Numbered from the stretch's first letter, positions 7,471 through 16,815 are shown. The stretch: 64,000 nucleotides of DNA from Legionella_A sp963772805 (GCA_963772805.1 CAVYYU010000005.1:186001-250000), one strand, 5' to 3'. Notes: a model not told the origin generated them from the sequence alone. Numbers and translations are program-made.

Positions 7471-7674
7471 TCCCTCTCCCCAACCCTCTCCCCCGAAAAG
7501 CATCATCATACTACTCAAACTCCTAGCGCGGGAGAGGGGGCTGATCGACGTAAATTCAAAAATCCGTGAAAAATTTAAGAAGCGATGGTGTGTGAAAAAA
7601 CTTCAGGGACGTTGCCTAGTTACTTTTTGTGTGGTTTCGATAATTTTGCACAACTTTACTGAAGCCATACTTTA

Positions 7675-7706
7675 TGTGTGAATTTAAATCACGGCCTATT
7701 TGAAAT
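7675..7706 (+). repeat. 32-bp direct repeat, right copy
   Basis: This matches 5861-5892 with 30 of 32 bases identical. It lies downstream of the DUF559 element and about 130 bases before the SUF regulator gene. Confidence 0.8.
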
Positions 7707-7756
7707 TAGAAATTGCTCAATCGAATTATATTGGGTATTATAAGCGCTTTGTTTAA

Positions 7757-7817
7757 ATAGAACCAAATTAGTACTATATTATAAGTAGAGCAATCAAGAC
7801 TTGGTTGGTACTAGATT
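7757..7817 (+). promoter_or_regulatory. Candidate operators for the SUF regulator
   Basis: An imperfect palindrome spans 7757-7777: left arm ATAGAAC, right arm GTACTAT, with 7 bases between. Part of it, TTAGTACTATATT (7768-7780), recurs as TTGGTACTAGATT at 7805-7817. The second copy ends 18 bases before the regulator ATG at 7836. AT-rich -10-like sequence overlaps the first site. Rrf2-type regulators bind such dyads and often repress their own operon, so autoregulation is likely but not shown. Confidence 0.4.
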
Positions 7818-7835
7818 GCTGAAGGTAGGAATGAT

Positions 7836-8297
7836 ATGATGCGCATCAGCAAATTGGCCGATTATGGAACAGTAGTGATGGTGTACCTCGCCAAGCAATC
7901 GCAGCGATTATGCAATGCGCGTGATATTGCCTTACACACTCACCTTACTCTGCCAACAGTGAGTAAATTATTGAAGCGTTTGACGGCTGCCGGGTTGTTG
8001 ACGTCTATGCGCGGTGTGGCTGGCGGTTATCGCTTGAAACACTCACCGGCCGAGATCTCGGTGACTCAAATAATCTATGCATTGGATGAGTACCGAGGCT
8101 TAACGGAGTGCAGTTTACAACCGAATGAGTGCTCATTGCAGGGTGTTTGCCATATTCAAGGTAATTGGCGGTTGATAAGTCAGGCTATAGAATCTGCATT
8201 AAGCAGTGTGAGTCTGGAAGAGTTAGCGAAGCCTACTCTTCAGGCTATTGATCTTGACCGCATCAAGAAATTAGCAACTGGAGTTAGTCGTGGCTAA
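7836..8297 (+). CDS. sufR: Rrf2-family SUF operon regulator
   Basis: This 153-residue winged-helix regulator of the Rrf2/IscR family belongs to the branch that heads proteobacterial SUF operons. Residues 1-65 are the DNA-binding domain (MRISKLADYGTVVMVYLA, then TLPTVSKLLKRL and GGYRL). Three cysteines in TECSLQPNECSLQGVCHI match the Fe-S ligand cluster, so it likely senses cluster supply and controls its own operon through the upstream dyads. Its stop overlaps the GTG of sufB by 8 bases, showing translational coupling. The symbol is used in the sense of SUF-associated Rrf2 regulator, not the cyanobacterial DeoR-type SufR. Confidence 0.9.
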   Translation: MMRISKLADYGTVVMVYLAKQSQRLCNARDIALHTHLTLPTVSKLLKRLTAAGLLTSMRGVAGGYRLKHSPAEISVTQIIYALDEYRGLTECSLQPNECSLQGVCHIQGNWRLISQAIESALSSVSLEELAKPTLQAIDLDRIKKLATGVSRG

Positions 8298-9738
8298 AGA
8301 TAACGCACAAATAAATACCCTGCTTGAGCAGGAGTATCAGCATGGGTTTATCACGGATATCGAAGTCGATACCTTTCCGCCTGGTTTGAATGAAGATGTC
8401 ATTCGTCGCTTGTCTGCTATTAAAGGTGAGCCGGAATTCCTACTGGAGTGGCGTTTGAAAGCCTTTCGTCATTGGCTCACTATGCCACATCCCGAATGGT
8501 CAAGCGTACATTATTCGCAAATTGATTATCAGAATATATCCTATTATTCGGCACCGAAGAATATTAAAGATGGGCCAAAAAGCCTGGATGAGGTTGATCC
8601 GGAATTGCTGCGCACCTATGAAAAACTGGGCATTCCCTTGCGCGAACAGGAAATGCTTGCTGGTGTGGCTGTTGATGCGGTATTCGATAGTGTATCGGTG
8701 GCTACTACGTTTAAAGCTAAACTCGCGGAAAAAGGGATTGTTTTTTGTTCTTTTTCGGAAGCCGCAAGAGAACACCCGGAGTTGGTGCGCAAGTACTTGG
8801 GAACGGTTGTACCCTATCGCGATAATTTTTATGCCACGCTTAATTCAGCAGTATTCACTGATGGTTCATTTGTCTATATACCCAAGGGCGTGCGTTGCCC
8901 AATGGAATTGTCTACATATTTTCGTATAAATGCGGCTTCAACCGGCCAGTTTGAACGTACATTGATCATTGCCGATTGCGACAGTTATGTATCCTACCTG
9001 GAAGGCTGCACGGCTCCCATGCGCGACGAAAATCAGTTGCATGCGGCAGTTGTTGAATTGGTGGCACTGGATGGGGCGCAAATCAAATACTCAACCGTGC
9101 AAAACTGGTATCCGGGCGATAAAGACGGTAAAGGCGGTATCTATAATTTTGTGACCAAGCGCGGAGCTTGTCGCGGCAAGGCTTCAAAAATATCATGGAC
9201 GCAGATAGAAACAGGCTCTGCAATTACCTGGAAATACCCCAGCGTTATTTTGCAAGGTGATGATTCGGTCGGTGAATTTTATTCGGTCGCGGTCACCAAT
9301 AACTGCCAACAGGCCGATACCGGCACCAAAATGATTCATCTGGGTAAAAATACCCGTTCAACCATTATTTCCAAAGGAATCAGTGCGGGTCGATCGCACA
9401 ATGCCTACCGTGGCTTGGTGCGTATAGCGCCGACAGCGGTCAATGCACGTAATTACACGCAGTGTGACTCCATGCTGATGGGTAGCGAGTGTTCAGCGCA
9501 TACGTTTCCGTATATCGAGGTCAAGCATCCTTCAGCGCAAGTTGAGCATGAAGCAACCACCTCAAAAATTAGCGAAGATCAATTGTTTTATTGTCAGCAA
9601 CGAGGCATCGATACTGAAGATGCGGTCTCCATGATCGTTAATGGTTTCTGTAAACAAGTGTTGAAAGAATTGCCGATGGAATTTGCGGTGGAAGCCACCA
9701 AGTTGTTAGGTATTAGTTTGGAAGGGGCAGTAGGTTAA
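8290..9738 (+). CDS. sufB: Fe-S cluster assembly scaffold protein SufB
   Basis: SufB is the core scaffold of the SufBC2D complex, where nascent Fe-S clusters are built in the cytosol. The 482-residue length is normal. Conserved blocks include PKGVRCPMELSTYFRIN, EGCTAPMRDENQLHAAVVEL, the beta-helix core and NYTQCDSMLMGSECSAHTFPY with the conserved cysteine and the AHTFPYIEVKHPSAQVEHEATTS stretch near the end. The start is GTG 8290, overlapping the regulator gene. sufC follows after 1 base, so the two are co-translated. Confidence 0.97.
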   Translation: MAKDNAQINTLLEQEYQHGFITDIEVDTFPPGLNEDVIRRLSAIKGEPEFLLEWRLKAFRHWLTMPHPEWSSVHYSQIDYQNISYYSAPKNIKDGPKSLDEVDPELLRTYEKLGIPLREQEMLAGVAVDAVFDSVSVATTFKAKLAEKGIVFCSFSEAAREHPELVRKYLGTVVPYRDNFYATLNSAVFTDGSFVYIPKGVRCPMELSTYFRINAASTGQFERTLIIADCDSYVSYLEGCTAPMRDENQLHAAVVELVALDGAQIKYSTVQNWYPGDKDGKGGIYNFVTKRGACRGKASKISWTQIETGSAITWKYPSVILQGDDSVGEFYSVAVTNNCQQADTGTKMIHLGKNTRSTIISKGISAGRSHNAYRGLVRIAPTAVNARNYTQCDSMLMGSECSAHTFPYIEVKHPSAQVEHEATTSKISEDQLFYCQQRGIDTEDAVSMIVNGFCKQVLKELPMEFAVEATKLLGISLEGAVG

Positions 9739-9739
9739 T

Positions 9740-10492
9740 ATGTTATCAATCAATCAGTTAAATGTTTCTATTAATGAGCAACCAATTTTAAAAGGCATTG
9801 ATCTCCACGTTCGCGCTGGCGAAGTCCATGCCATTATGGGGCCAAATGGTTCTGGCAAAAGTACGCTGTCAAAAGTACTGGCCGGCCATCCTGCTTATGA
9901 AATTACCAGCGGTGACGTCACTTATTTGGGTAAGGACTTATTGGTTTTATCGCCAGAGGAACGTGCTCAGGCTGGAATTTTCATGTCATTTCAATACCCG
10001 GTAGAAATTCCTGGGGTGACCAATATTAATTTTCTCAAGGCATCCGTTAATGCCGTGCGTGATGGGCAAGGAAAAAAGCCCATGGATGCAATCGAATTTT
10101 TGACCTTCATCCGTGAGAAATGCAAGTTAGTGGATATGGATGAAAGTTTTTTATACCGCAGTATTAACGAAGGTTTTTCCGGCGGTGAAAAGAAACGTAA
10201 TGAAATATTACAAATGGCAACGCTTGAGCCTAAGCTCGCGATTCTCGATGAAACCGATTCCGGTCTAGATATCGATGCATTGCGTGTAATCTCACAAGGT
10301 GTGAATGCCATGCGCAATAAAGACCGCGCCATTATTTTGGTCACCCATTATCAACGGTTACTCAACTATATCGAACCTGATTTTATTCACGTATTAGCCA
10401 ATGGCCGTATCATTAAATCAGGCGATAAATCGCTGGCGCTGGAGCTGGAAGATAAAGGCTACAGTTGGCTGGAGGAGACGGAACAGGCATGA
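9740..10492 (+). CDS. sufC: SUF complex ATPase SufC
   Basis: SufC is the ABC-type ATPase that drives conformational change in SufB-SufD during cluster assembly. The 250-residue product has Walker A GPNGSGKST near residue 34, the Q-loop (FMSFQYPVEIPGV), the signature FSGGEKKRNE and Walker B LAILDETDSGLD, followed by the switch His in ILVTHYQRLL. No membrane segments are present, as expected. Its stop overlaps the sufD start (ATGA at 10489). Confidence 0.97.
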   Translation: MLSINQLNVSINEQPILKGIDLHVRAGEVHAIMGPNGSGKSTLSKVLAGHPAYEITSGDVTYLGKDLLVLSPEERAQAGIFMSFQYPVEIPGVTNINFLKASVNAVRDGQGKKPMDAIEFLTFIREKCKLVDMDESFLYRSINEGFSGGEKKRNEILQMATLEPKLAILDETDSGLDIDALRVISQGVNAMRNKDRAIILVTHYQRLLNYIEPDFIHVLANGRIIKSGDKSLALELEDKGYSWLEETEQA

Positions 10493-11787
10493 GCGAGCTC
10501 TTGGATTTTTATCAACAACAAGCTGTTGCCAGATTATCAACTATCCCCTGGCTGACGCACTTGCAGGAAAATGCTTTGGCCGATTTTGCGCGCCTGGGCT
10601 TTCCAACACGCCACGATGAAGAGTGGAAATACACAAAGGTTGATACACTTGTGCAACAACGGTTTTCCCGAGAGGAAACTACCGATGCCAATACCGCTGG
10701 AGTCCTGACAGACGCGCCTGTAAACCTCAACGTTGCTCTCATAAATGGTGTGGCCGTGGGTTCGACCGCTCTGGCAGCAAGCTTGCCTGCTGGCGCAATC
10801 ATTCGGCCTTTGTTCGAAGCATTGACGATGCATGCTGAGAAAATAAAACCTTATCTCGGGCAAATTCTACAACATGCGCACGGTTTTCACGCATTGAATA
10901 CCGCAATGTTGCACAACGGCTTATTTATTTATTTGCCAGCAGGCGTTTGTCTTGAAGAACCACTGTTAATTTCGCATTACCAAGACCGGGAAAACCAGGC
11001 TGTCCATATTCGCCATATCGTGATCGCCGAAGCGGGCAGCCGTGTTAGCCTTGTTGAGGATTATCAAGGCGATGCGGATTGCAGTTATTTTACCAATACC
11101 GTCACTGAAATTTATGCCGCAGCAAATGCCACGGTTAATCATTATAAAGTTCAGCGCGAAAGTAAGCTGGCATACCACATTGGTCATCTTAGTGCCAAAC
11201 AGGAGACGGGCAGTCAGGTTAATAGCCACTCTTTCAGTTTTGGTGGCAAACTGGTGCGTAGCGACATCACCATACACCTGCAACAGCCACGTGCGCGATG
11301 TATGATGAACGGTATTTATGCGCCTGCAGATGGGCAGCATGTCGATCACCACACGGTAGTAACCCATGAAGTGCCTGACTGCTCGAGTGAGCAAGATTAC
11401 AAAGGTATCTTAACTGGCCATTCGCGAGCGGTATTTAATGGTAAAGTAATTGTTGCAAAAGGTGCTCAGCATACGAGCGCCAAGCAGCAAAATAAAAATT
11501 TGTTATTGTCGGCAAATGCTGAAGTCGATACCAAACCGCAATTGGAAATTTTCGCCGATGATGTGATTTGTACCCATGGTGCGACGGTTGGGCAGTTGGA
11601 TGAAGATGCTTTGTTTTACATGGCGGCCCGTGGTATTGGGCGTGCTGAGGCGGCGAGTTTTCTGACTCAGGCTTTTGCGGCTGAAAACCTGCGCACTGTT
11701 GCTAACACACCATTATCAGATTGGTTAGGTAACTTATTAAATCAGCAGCTAAGGAAAGGACATGAACAAGGCAAAATCTGTGATTGA
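10489..11787 (+). CDS. sufD: SUF complex protein SufD
   Basis: SufD pairs with SufB in the SufBC2D scaffold and is needed for iron entry. I start at ATG 10489, which overlaps the sufC stop by 4 bases; an in-frame upstream ATG would lie deep in sufC. The product is 432 residues, with RHDEEWKYTKVD near the N-terminus, the parallel beta-helix middle, and the C-terminal block CTHGATVGQLDEDALFYMAARGIGRAEA characteristic of SufD. The conserved His in CTHGATVG is the residue implicated in cluster formation. The 3' end overlaps sufS by 26 bases. Confidence 0.96.
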   Translation: MSELLDFYQQQAVARLSTIPWLTHLQENALADFARLGFPTRHDEEWKYTKVDTLVQQRFSREETTDANTAGVLTDAPVNLNVALINGVAVGSTALAASLPAGAIIRPLFEALTMHAEKIKPYLGQILQHAHGFHALNTAMLHNGLFIYLPAGVCLEEPLLISHYQDRENQAVHIRHIVIAEAGSRVSLVEDYQGDADCSYFTNTVTEIYAAANATVNHYKVQRESKLAYHIGHLSAKQETGSQVNSHSFSFGGKLVRSDITIHLQQPRARCMMNGIYAPADGQHVDHHTVVTHEVPDCSSEQDYKGILTGHSRAVFNGKVIVAKGAQHTSAKQQNKNLLLSANAEVDTKPQLEIFADDVICTHGATVGQLDEDALFYMAARGIGRAEAASFLTQAFAAENLRTVANTPLSDWLGNLLNQQLRKGHEQGKICD

Positions 11788-13006
11788 AACACTGGATGTG
11801 AATGCTATTCGCCGTGATTTCCCTATTCTGCAGCAGTCGGTGTACGGCCAGCCTTTGGCTTATCTGGATAATGCAGCGACGACGCAAAAACCGCAGGCCG
11901 TGATTGATGCAATATCTAATTATTACAGCCATGACAATGCTAATGTGCACCGTAGTGTGCACGCCTTGAGTGTGCGCGCTACACAGCAATACGAAGCCGC
12001 TCGCACGAAGGTGCAGCATTTTATCAATGCCAATCATGCGCACGAGTGTATTTTTGTTCGCGGTACTACTGAAGCGATCAATCTGGTGGCGCAAAGTTTT
12101 GTCGCACCACGCATTCGACCAGGTGAAGAAATTTTAATTACTCACATGGAGCATCATTCCAATATCGTTCCCTGGCAAATGGTGTGCAAAAAAACCGGTG
12201 CGACCTTGAAAGTGGCACCCATTTCATTAGAAGGCGACGTGTTGCTTGATGAGTTTGAAAAGCAATTGTCGGACAACACCAAATTTGTTGCAATTAATTA
12301 TGTCTCTAATGCCTTGGGCACGATTAACCCCGTTAAAAAAATGATTGAAATGGCACATGCGCATGGTGCAGTAGTATTGCTGGATGGTGCGCAGGCGACA
12401 GCGCATTTACCCGTTGACGTGCAGGCATTAGATTGTGATTTTTATGCGTTTTCCGGTCATAAAATGTATGGCCCTACTGGTATTGGCGTGCTTTGGGCGC
12501 GGGAAAGTCTGTTGGATAACATGGCCCCTTATCAAGGTGGCGGTGAGATGATCCACTATGTCACTTTTGAGGCGACAGAATATGCGCCGCTGCCTTATAA
12601 ATTTGAAGCAGGAACACCCAATATTGCGGGTGCGATAGGTCTTGGTGCGGCAGTCGATTATTTATTGTCACATGATTTGTCAGCCATTGCGGCTTACGAG
12701 GCGGAGCTGTTGGCTTATGCGACCCAGGGTGTGCAATCGCTGCAGGGGTTTAATTTGATTGGTACGGCTCGTAATAAAGTACCTATTGTGTCGTTTGTTC
12801 ATGGCACAATACATGCGCACGATATTGGTACGATTCTCGACAGTGAAGGCATTGCGATTCGCAGTGGTCATCACTGTGCGATGCCTTTGATGGATTTTTT
12901 CCAGGTGCCTGCTACCACACGCATGTCGCTATCATTTTACAATACCAAAGAAGAAATTGACCGCTGCATTGCAGCCTTACACAAAGTGAGAGAGGTCTTT
13001 GCCTGA
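11762..13006 (+). CDS. sufS: Cysteine desulfurase SufS
   Basis: SufS is a PLP enzyme that takes sulfur from cysteine and passes it on as a persulfide. The 414-residue product shows the class V aminotransferase layout: AYLDNAATTQKP near the start, THMEHHSNIVPWQ, the PLP lysine in FYAFSGHKMYGPTG, and the catalytic cysteine in IRSGHHCAMP, the short-loop form of group II (SufS) enzymes. In such systems a partner (SufE or SufU) activates it; here SufU follows directly. The stop TGA overlaps the sufU ATG. Confidence 0.97.
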   Translation: MNKAKSVIETLDVNAIRRDFPILQQSVYGQPLAYLDNAATTQKPQAVIDAISNYYSHDNANVHRSVHALSVRATQQYEAARTKVQHFINANHAHECIFVRGTTEAINLVAQSFVAPRIRPGEEILITHMEHHSNIVPWQMVCKKTGATLKVAPISLEGDVLLDEFEKQLSDNTKFVAINYVSNALGTINPVKKMIEMAHAHGAVVLLDGAQATAHLPVDVQALDCDFYAFSGHKMYGPTGIGVLWARESLLDNMAPYQGGGEMIHYVTFEATEYAPLPYKFEAGTPNIAGAIGLGAAVDYLLSHDLSAIAAYEAELLAYATQGVQSLQGFNLIGTARNKVPIVSFVHGTIHAHDIGTILDSEGIAIRSGHHCAMPLMDFFQVPATTRMSLSFYNTKEEIDRCIAALHKVREVFA

Positions 13007-13452
13007 TGATGGACTTACGCGAGCTTTACCAAGAAATCATTATCGATCATAACCGTCACCCGCGAAATCATCGGACGATGGAAAATGCCACTTCGCAAGC
13101 GCAGGGGTTTAATCCATTGTGTGGCGATAAATTAACAGTGTATTTACAGATTGCCAATGGCGTGATTGTTGACATCAGTTTCTTAGGCTGCGGTTGCGCC
13201 ATTTCACAAGCGTCCGCTTCATTGATGACCGATGCGCTGATGGGCAAGACTGTAGCAGAAGCGCATGACTTGTTTACGCGGTTTCACCACATGGCGACCT
13301 GCGATGATGAAGCACCACCAGTGTCTTTGGATAAATTGGTTGTGCTGGCCGGGGTGCGGGCGTTTCCAGCACGTGTTAAATGTGCCACGTTGGCCTGGCA
13401 TACCCTGGAAAGCGCGTTGAAAAAAGAAGAAAAAACGGTGAGCACGGAGTAG
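13006..13452 (+). CDS. sufU: SufU-type sulfur acceptor / scaffold
   Basis: This 148-residue IscU-fold protein has the SufU pattern of three cysteines: NPLCGDK, FLGCGCAISQASASLM and ARVKCATLAWHTLE. The roughly 19-residue insertion between the second and third cysteine regions that separates SufU from IscU is consistent with the length. SufU accepts persulfide from SufS (Zn-bound in Bacillus). It overlaps sufS in a TGATG arrangement and sits in the usual place in SUF operons that lack sufE. Confidence 0.92.
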   Translation: MMDLRELYQEIIIDHNRHPRNHRTMENATSQAQGFNPLCGDKLTVYLQIANGVIVDISFLGCGCAISQASASLMTDALMGKTVAEAHDLFTRFHHMATCDDEAPPVSLDKLVVLAGVRAFPARVKCATLAWHTLESALKKEEKTVSTE

Positions 13453-13458
13453 TAGTTG

Positions 13459-13794
13459 ATGTTTGGTTTAAAGAAAAAACAAGATAACGAGGCACTCAAA
13501 GACGCAGTCATTACAGCGTTAAAGACGGTGTTTGATCCTGAAATCCCTGTCAATATTTATGATCTTGGGTTGATTTACGATGTAGCTATCAACGAAACCC
13601 AGCACGTTCATATTCAAATGACGCTGACCTCACCAGGATGCCCTGTGGCACAAACGTTTCCCGGTACGGTCGAGCAGGCGGTTAACCTGGTTGACGGGGT
13701 GAGTGATTGTAATGTCGAGCTGGTCTGGGAGCCGCCCTGGACGCAAGAGCGCATGAGTGAAGTCGCGCGTTTGGAGTTGGGGATGTTTTATTAG
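13459..13794 (+). CDS. sufT: SufT / MIP18-family Fe-S maturation factor
   Basis: This 111-residue DUF59 (MIP18-like) protein has the signature DPEIPVNIYDLGLIYDV and the conserved TSPGCPVAQTFPG with its reactive cysteine, then WEPPWTQERMSEVARLELGM at the end, which is typical of SufT. SufT helps mature Fe-S proteins. It is the last gene of the SUF operon, starting 6 bases after sufU. I start at ATG 13459 rather than the TTG one codon earlier. IS copy 2 begins 13 bases after its stop, so any native terminator has been displaced. Confidence 0.93.
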   Translation: MFGLKKKQDNEALKDAVITALKTVFDPEIPVNIYDLGLIYDVAINETQHVHIQMTLTSPGCPVAQTFPGTVEQAVNLVDGVSDCNVELVWEPPWTQERMSEVARLELGMFY

Positions 13795-13880
13795 CGGTTT
13801 CTCACTAGGGGCTGTTGAAATTTGATCTCCCCGTCGCCGACGTACCGCGGTTTATCCGCAGTATCCAGGAGACCCTCATG

Positions 13881-14179
13881 TCAAGTGCATATTTCTTCGT
13901 ATAAATCGCGCCATGTTGGATTAAGCTCTTCGATTAAATTGAGTTTCCACTTCCTGCACCAATTTTTGAAGCGTGTTTCACGTCTGGCAGCTTCTAAATA
14001 AGTACTATGAATCTCATAATAGACCAGCATATGTACATTATATTATATTGTGCTGTAAAGCTGCTGGGGATCACCTTATTTTTATGTTCCCAGACTCGTT
14101 TGATAAGATCTGATGTTGCGCCAACATAAAGTGTGCCATTGCGTTTGCTGGCTAAAATATATGCGTACGATGATCTCAT
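13881..14179 (-). pseudogene. GIY-YIG nuclease gene, frameshifted (copy 2)
   Basis: This is equivalent to 3077-3370 but 5 bp longer: an extra TTATA in the ACATTATATTATATT run shifts the frame after about 45 residues. The N-terminal GIY-YIG strand motif remains while the catalytic C-terminal helix is out of frame. Confidence 0.9.
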
Positions 14180-14265
14180 ACCATTTCCTTAGGATGAGTA
14201 GACGCCTGCTCTTTAGATTTAGGGCGGGTGCATGTTGGACTAGATTGAAATTATATCAATAAATC

Positions 14266-15014
14266 TTACATAGGCAGCCATAGATATGAGCACGCCATGG
14301 CGAGCATTGAAGCGTAATTTCTTTTCAGTTTGTCATATCTTGTTGCAATTGCTCGGACGTGTTTGAGGCGTGCAAAACATTTTCGACCAGATGCCTATAT
14401 TTGTACAAACACCAATCCATGTCACCATTCCCTGTTTTTGAATTCTTTTTCTTCGGAATAAGGGGTGTCGATCCTTTTTCTCGAATGAGTACTCGAATAT
14501 CTTCACTGTCATAGCCTTTGTCCGCAATGATATAATCAGACAAAGGAAGACGTGCAATTAATTCTGGGGCGGCCTTGCTGTCATGCACTTCACCACCCGT
14601 AAGATCAAATTCTATTGGAAGGCCAAATGCATCAACAGCCATATGAATTTTCGTTGTATTTCCGCCAACGGATTTTCCAATCGCTTGATTTTCTTTACCA
14701 ATAGCTCCTGCACTGTGTTGATGAGCCCTAACTATACTTCCATCAATAAACTCCCATTCAAGATCAGGATCATCCACTAAACATTTAAATATTTTGACCA
14801 ACTTGTCTTTGCATGACCAGCGGTTAAATTTTTGGTATATTGTATTCCAGTTTCCAAACTCTGCTGGCAGGTCTCGCCAAGGACAGCCTACGCGCATACG
14901 ATACAGCATGGCTTCAACCATAAAACGAAACTCGGGCTTGTCATAAATCCCTTGTTGTAGCATGATTATCCCTAGCTTCGACCATACCTCGTCACTGAGC
15001 ATTAGTCTGGCCAT
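14266..15014 (-). pseudogene. IS5-family transposase gene, frameshifted (copy 2)
   Basis: The reading frame matches copy 1 for about 213 residues. One A is then missing from the A-run near 14375, just after the RHLVENV block that holds the catalytic Glu. The product would end at residue 229 with an unrelated tail and lack the final transposase helix (ARLKHVRAIATRY). Activity is unlikely. Confidence 0.92.
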
Positions 15015-15243
15015 TTCAAACTCGTTTTATTTTGGTGTGGGAGCCGTGATTTTACGAGTTTGACCCTATTTATCAATGGGTTGAAATGTGATTGCTCATG
15101 ATGGTGTGTTATCAAAAACGAATTGTAAGGTAAATTAAAAGCGCTGTGTTTTATACGGGCATTTTCTGGATACTGCGGATAAACCGCGGTACGTCGGCGA
15201 CGGGGAGATCAAATGTCAACAGCCCCTAGGGTTAGGGGATAAT

Positions 15244-16815
15244 TTACTGCTTTTGTTGCAACGTCGCTCCCGCATCAAACCATTCTTCCTCCTGCTCATT
15301 GGGAGAAAAAAAATGGTTATTTTGGTTGATTGTTAACTGTGGTAGATGAAGTGTCACTATGGGCATTCGTTCGCGCCGTTCGGTAGAGCCTGCTTTGTTT
15401 TCTACAAACACACACTCATCCTTATCTACCGTCGTAAGTCTGTTCCGTTGATCATTCTCTATCTGTTGACGCCATGTTTTTACTAAGGCAATAACGTCCT
15501 CATTGGTGATTAGTTGCAAGAGTACTTTGGTGATAATTCGTGGTGTTCCAAAAAAAGTTTCTACCAATGAACTGGTAACGCCAGGGGCTACACTTGATAG
15601 CCGAATTGCCGGATGATTGCTGAGGGATGCAAAATTATTTAGGGTGTTGATACCTATGATTTGCAGTGCTGGCCAGTGGAATTGAATGATTTCATCATGG
15701 CGGAATGATTTTAAACTTCGAACCAATGGCGGCAATAAAATACGTGCCATACGATTCTGTCTTATTGCTTCAATGAAACTGAACAACTCTTGTATGGGTA
15801 TTGTTTTGACTGCTGTCGTAAAATTAACTGCATTTTGGTCTTTAAGCATGCGCGGAATTTTTGTTTTAAGCCCCAGTAATAATGTATCAAACAAAAAGCC
15901 AACGCCATTCTGGTAGGGTAAAACTGGATCAGGAATTGCACGTGCCGATGATTTTAGCGGCGCAGGTAAACGCATCTGCGATACCACACTCATCTGCATG
16001 ATCAACAAAAACTGGTCTACCGTGCTGGCATAAAAAACCGCGGGGATTCCCGTTGCGCGTTCTATCATTGAGTTTACAATCCACGAACCACTAAGATGTC
16101 CCAGACCCAAAGACAAAGCCAGCTCGGAGTGTTCGCGAAAATAGATAACCTGATGACGGTTACATACTTCTGGTAAAACAATACTTAATACATAGCGGCC
16201 GCGGTGATAAATTGATGCGGGGGTGGCTATGATTTTTCCGGCGACAGGAATATAACCCACTAGGGATATAGCTGCTTCAGTCGCCCAATAAGTGACTACA
16301 TTACGCAGTGAACCTTGGATAAAACGTAACGTCGAGCATTGTTCGTCCTGGCAAATGGTTAGCGGTGGGTAAAGGCGAGCACTATTAATCGCTGGTGGCG
16401 CTTCAATAGCGACTATGGTTGTGCGTACAAGTAATTGCGTTTGTTTGCGGATTTTAAAAGCCCAGGTTGCAGCTTGCAGGAAGTATAAGCCCGCTTGGAG
16501 GGTGGCGCGCGTGCTCAGCCAGGGGTGGTCAGGCTCCTCTTTAATGTAATCGCGGCCCTGTGTCTGGATGAGATGACTGGTATACGAGACAAGCACTAAG
16601 GGCAGCAAATCTTCACCGGCAATGCGCAGTAAATGTTTCGCAACGTTCTGGGTAGGGGCATGCGTTGCTATTGAAAGTAATGCTTCGGGTAATGCGTACG
16701 CTTGCTCTAACGCATAGATCATCGTTTGATAGGAATAATTTGCCGCAGCAGGAATCGCGTCACTTGGCCAAAGCCGCCTTCCCCAATCTCTCAAGCGCGC
16801 AATCCAGCCCATCAT
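15244..16815 (-). CDS. Uncharacterised 523-residue protein with glutamate-rich tail (effector candidate)
   Basis: I do not recognise a known domain. The protein is mostly alpha-helical, with several moderately hydrophobic segments (around residues 70-85, 180-205 and 235-275) but no signal peptide. Residues from about 440 to the end are polar, and the last 20 contain NEQEEEWFDAGATLQQKQ. A short glutamate cluster 10-18 residues from the C-terminus is a known Dot/Icm translocation feature (E-block) in Legionella effectors. The gene is divergent from the PmrA-box gene at 17096, with a 280-base shared upstream region, and IS copy 2 lies 17 bases beyond its stop. That it is an effector is inference only; a membrane-associated bacterial protein is the alternative. 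Confidence 0.7.
   Translation of the reverse strand: MMGWIARLRDWGRRLWPSDAIPAAANYSYQTMIYALEQAYALPEALLSIATHAPTQNVAKHLLRIAGEDLLPLVLVSYTSHLIQTQGRDYIKEEPDHPWLSTRATLQAGLYFLQAATWAFKIRKQTQLLVRTTIVAIEAPPAINSARLYPPLTICQDEQCSTLRFIQGSLRNVVTYWATEAAISLVGYIPVAGKIIATPASIYHRGRYVLSIVLPEVCNRHQVIYFREHSELALSLGLGHLSGSWIVNSMIERATGIPAVFYASTVDQFLLIMQMSVVSQMRLPAPLKSSARAIPDPVLPYQNGVGFLFDTLLLGLKTKIPRMLKDQNAVNFTTAVKTIPIQELFSFIEAIRQNRMARILLPPLVRSLKSFRHDEIIQFHWPALQIIGINTLNNFASLSNHPAIRLSSVAPGVTSSLVETFFGTPRIITKVLLQLITNEDVIALVKTWRQQIENDQRNRLTTVDKDECVFVENKAGSTERRERMPIVTLHLPQLTINQNNHFFSPNEQEEEWFDAGATLQQKQ

Larger units (their letters stand above)
6869..7616. mobile_element. 748-bp element with 150-bp inverted repeats and a DUF559 nuclease
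   Basis: Terminal inverted repeats at 6869-7018 and 7468-7616 begin GGCAACGTCCCTGAAG and are nearly identical over about 150 bases. A TA dinucleotide flanks each side (6867-6868 and 7617-7618), as expected of an IS5-type TA insertion. Inside, the plus strand keeps only the first 31 codons of an IS5-type transposase and the minus strand encodes a DUF559 nuclease. Each repeat ends with GGGGAGAGGGAATG, giving an SD and the ATG of the inward-facing gene. With no intact transposase it is either non-autonomous or dead. Confidence 0.85.
13808..15226 (-). mobile_element. IS5-family element with GIY-YIG passenger, copy 2 (decayed)
   Basis: This 1419-bp copy has the same ends as 3004-4418, with TA duplicated at 13806-13807 and 15227-15228. 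Both of its genes are frameshifted: a 5-bp TTATA repeat is added in the GIY-YIG gene and one A is lost in the transposase. The left end has ATT where copy 1 has ATG, so it lacks the outward start codon. Confidence 0.93.
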
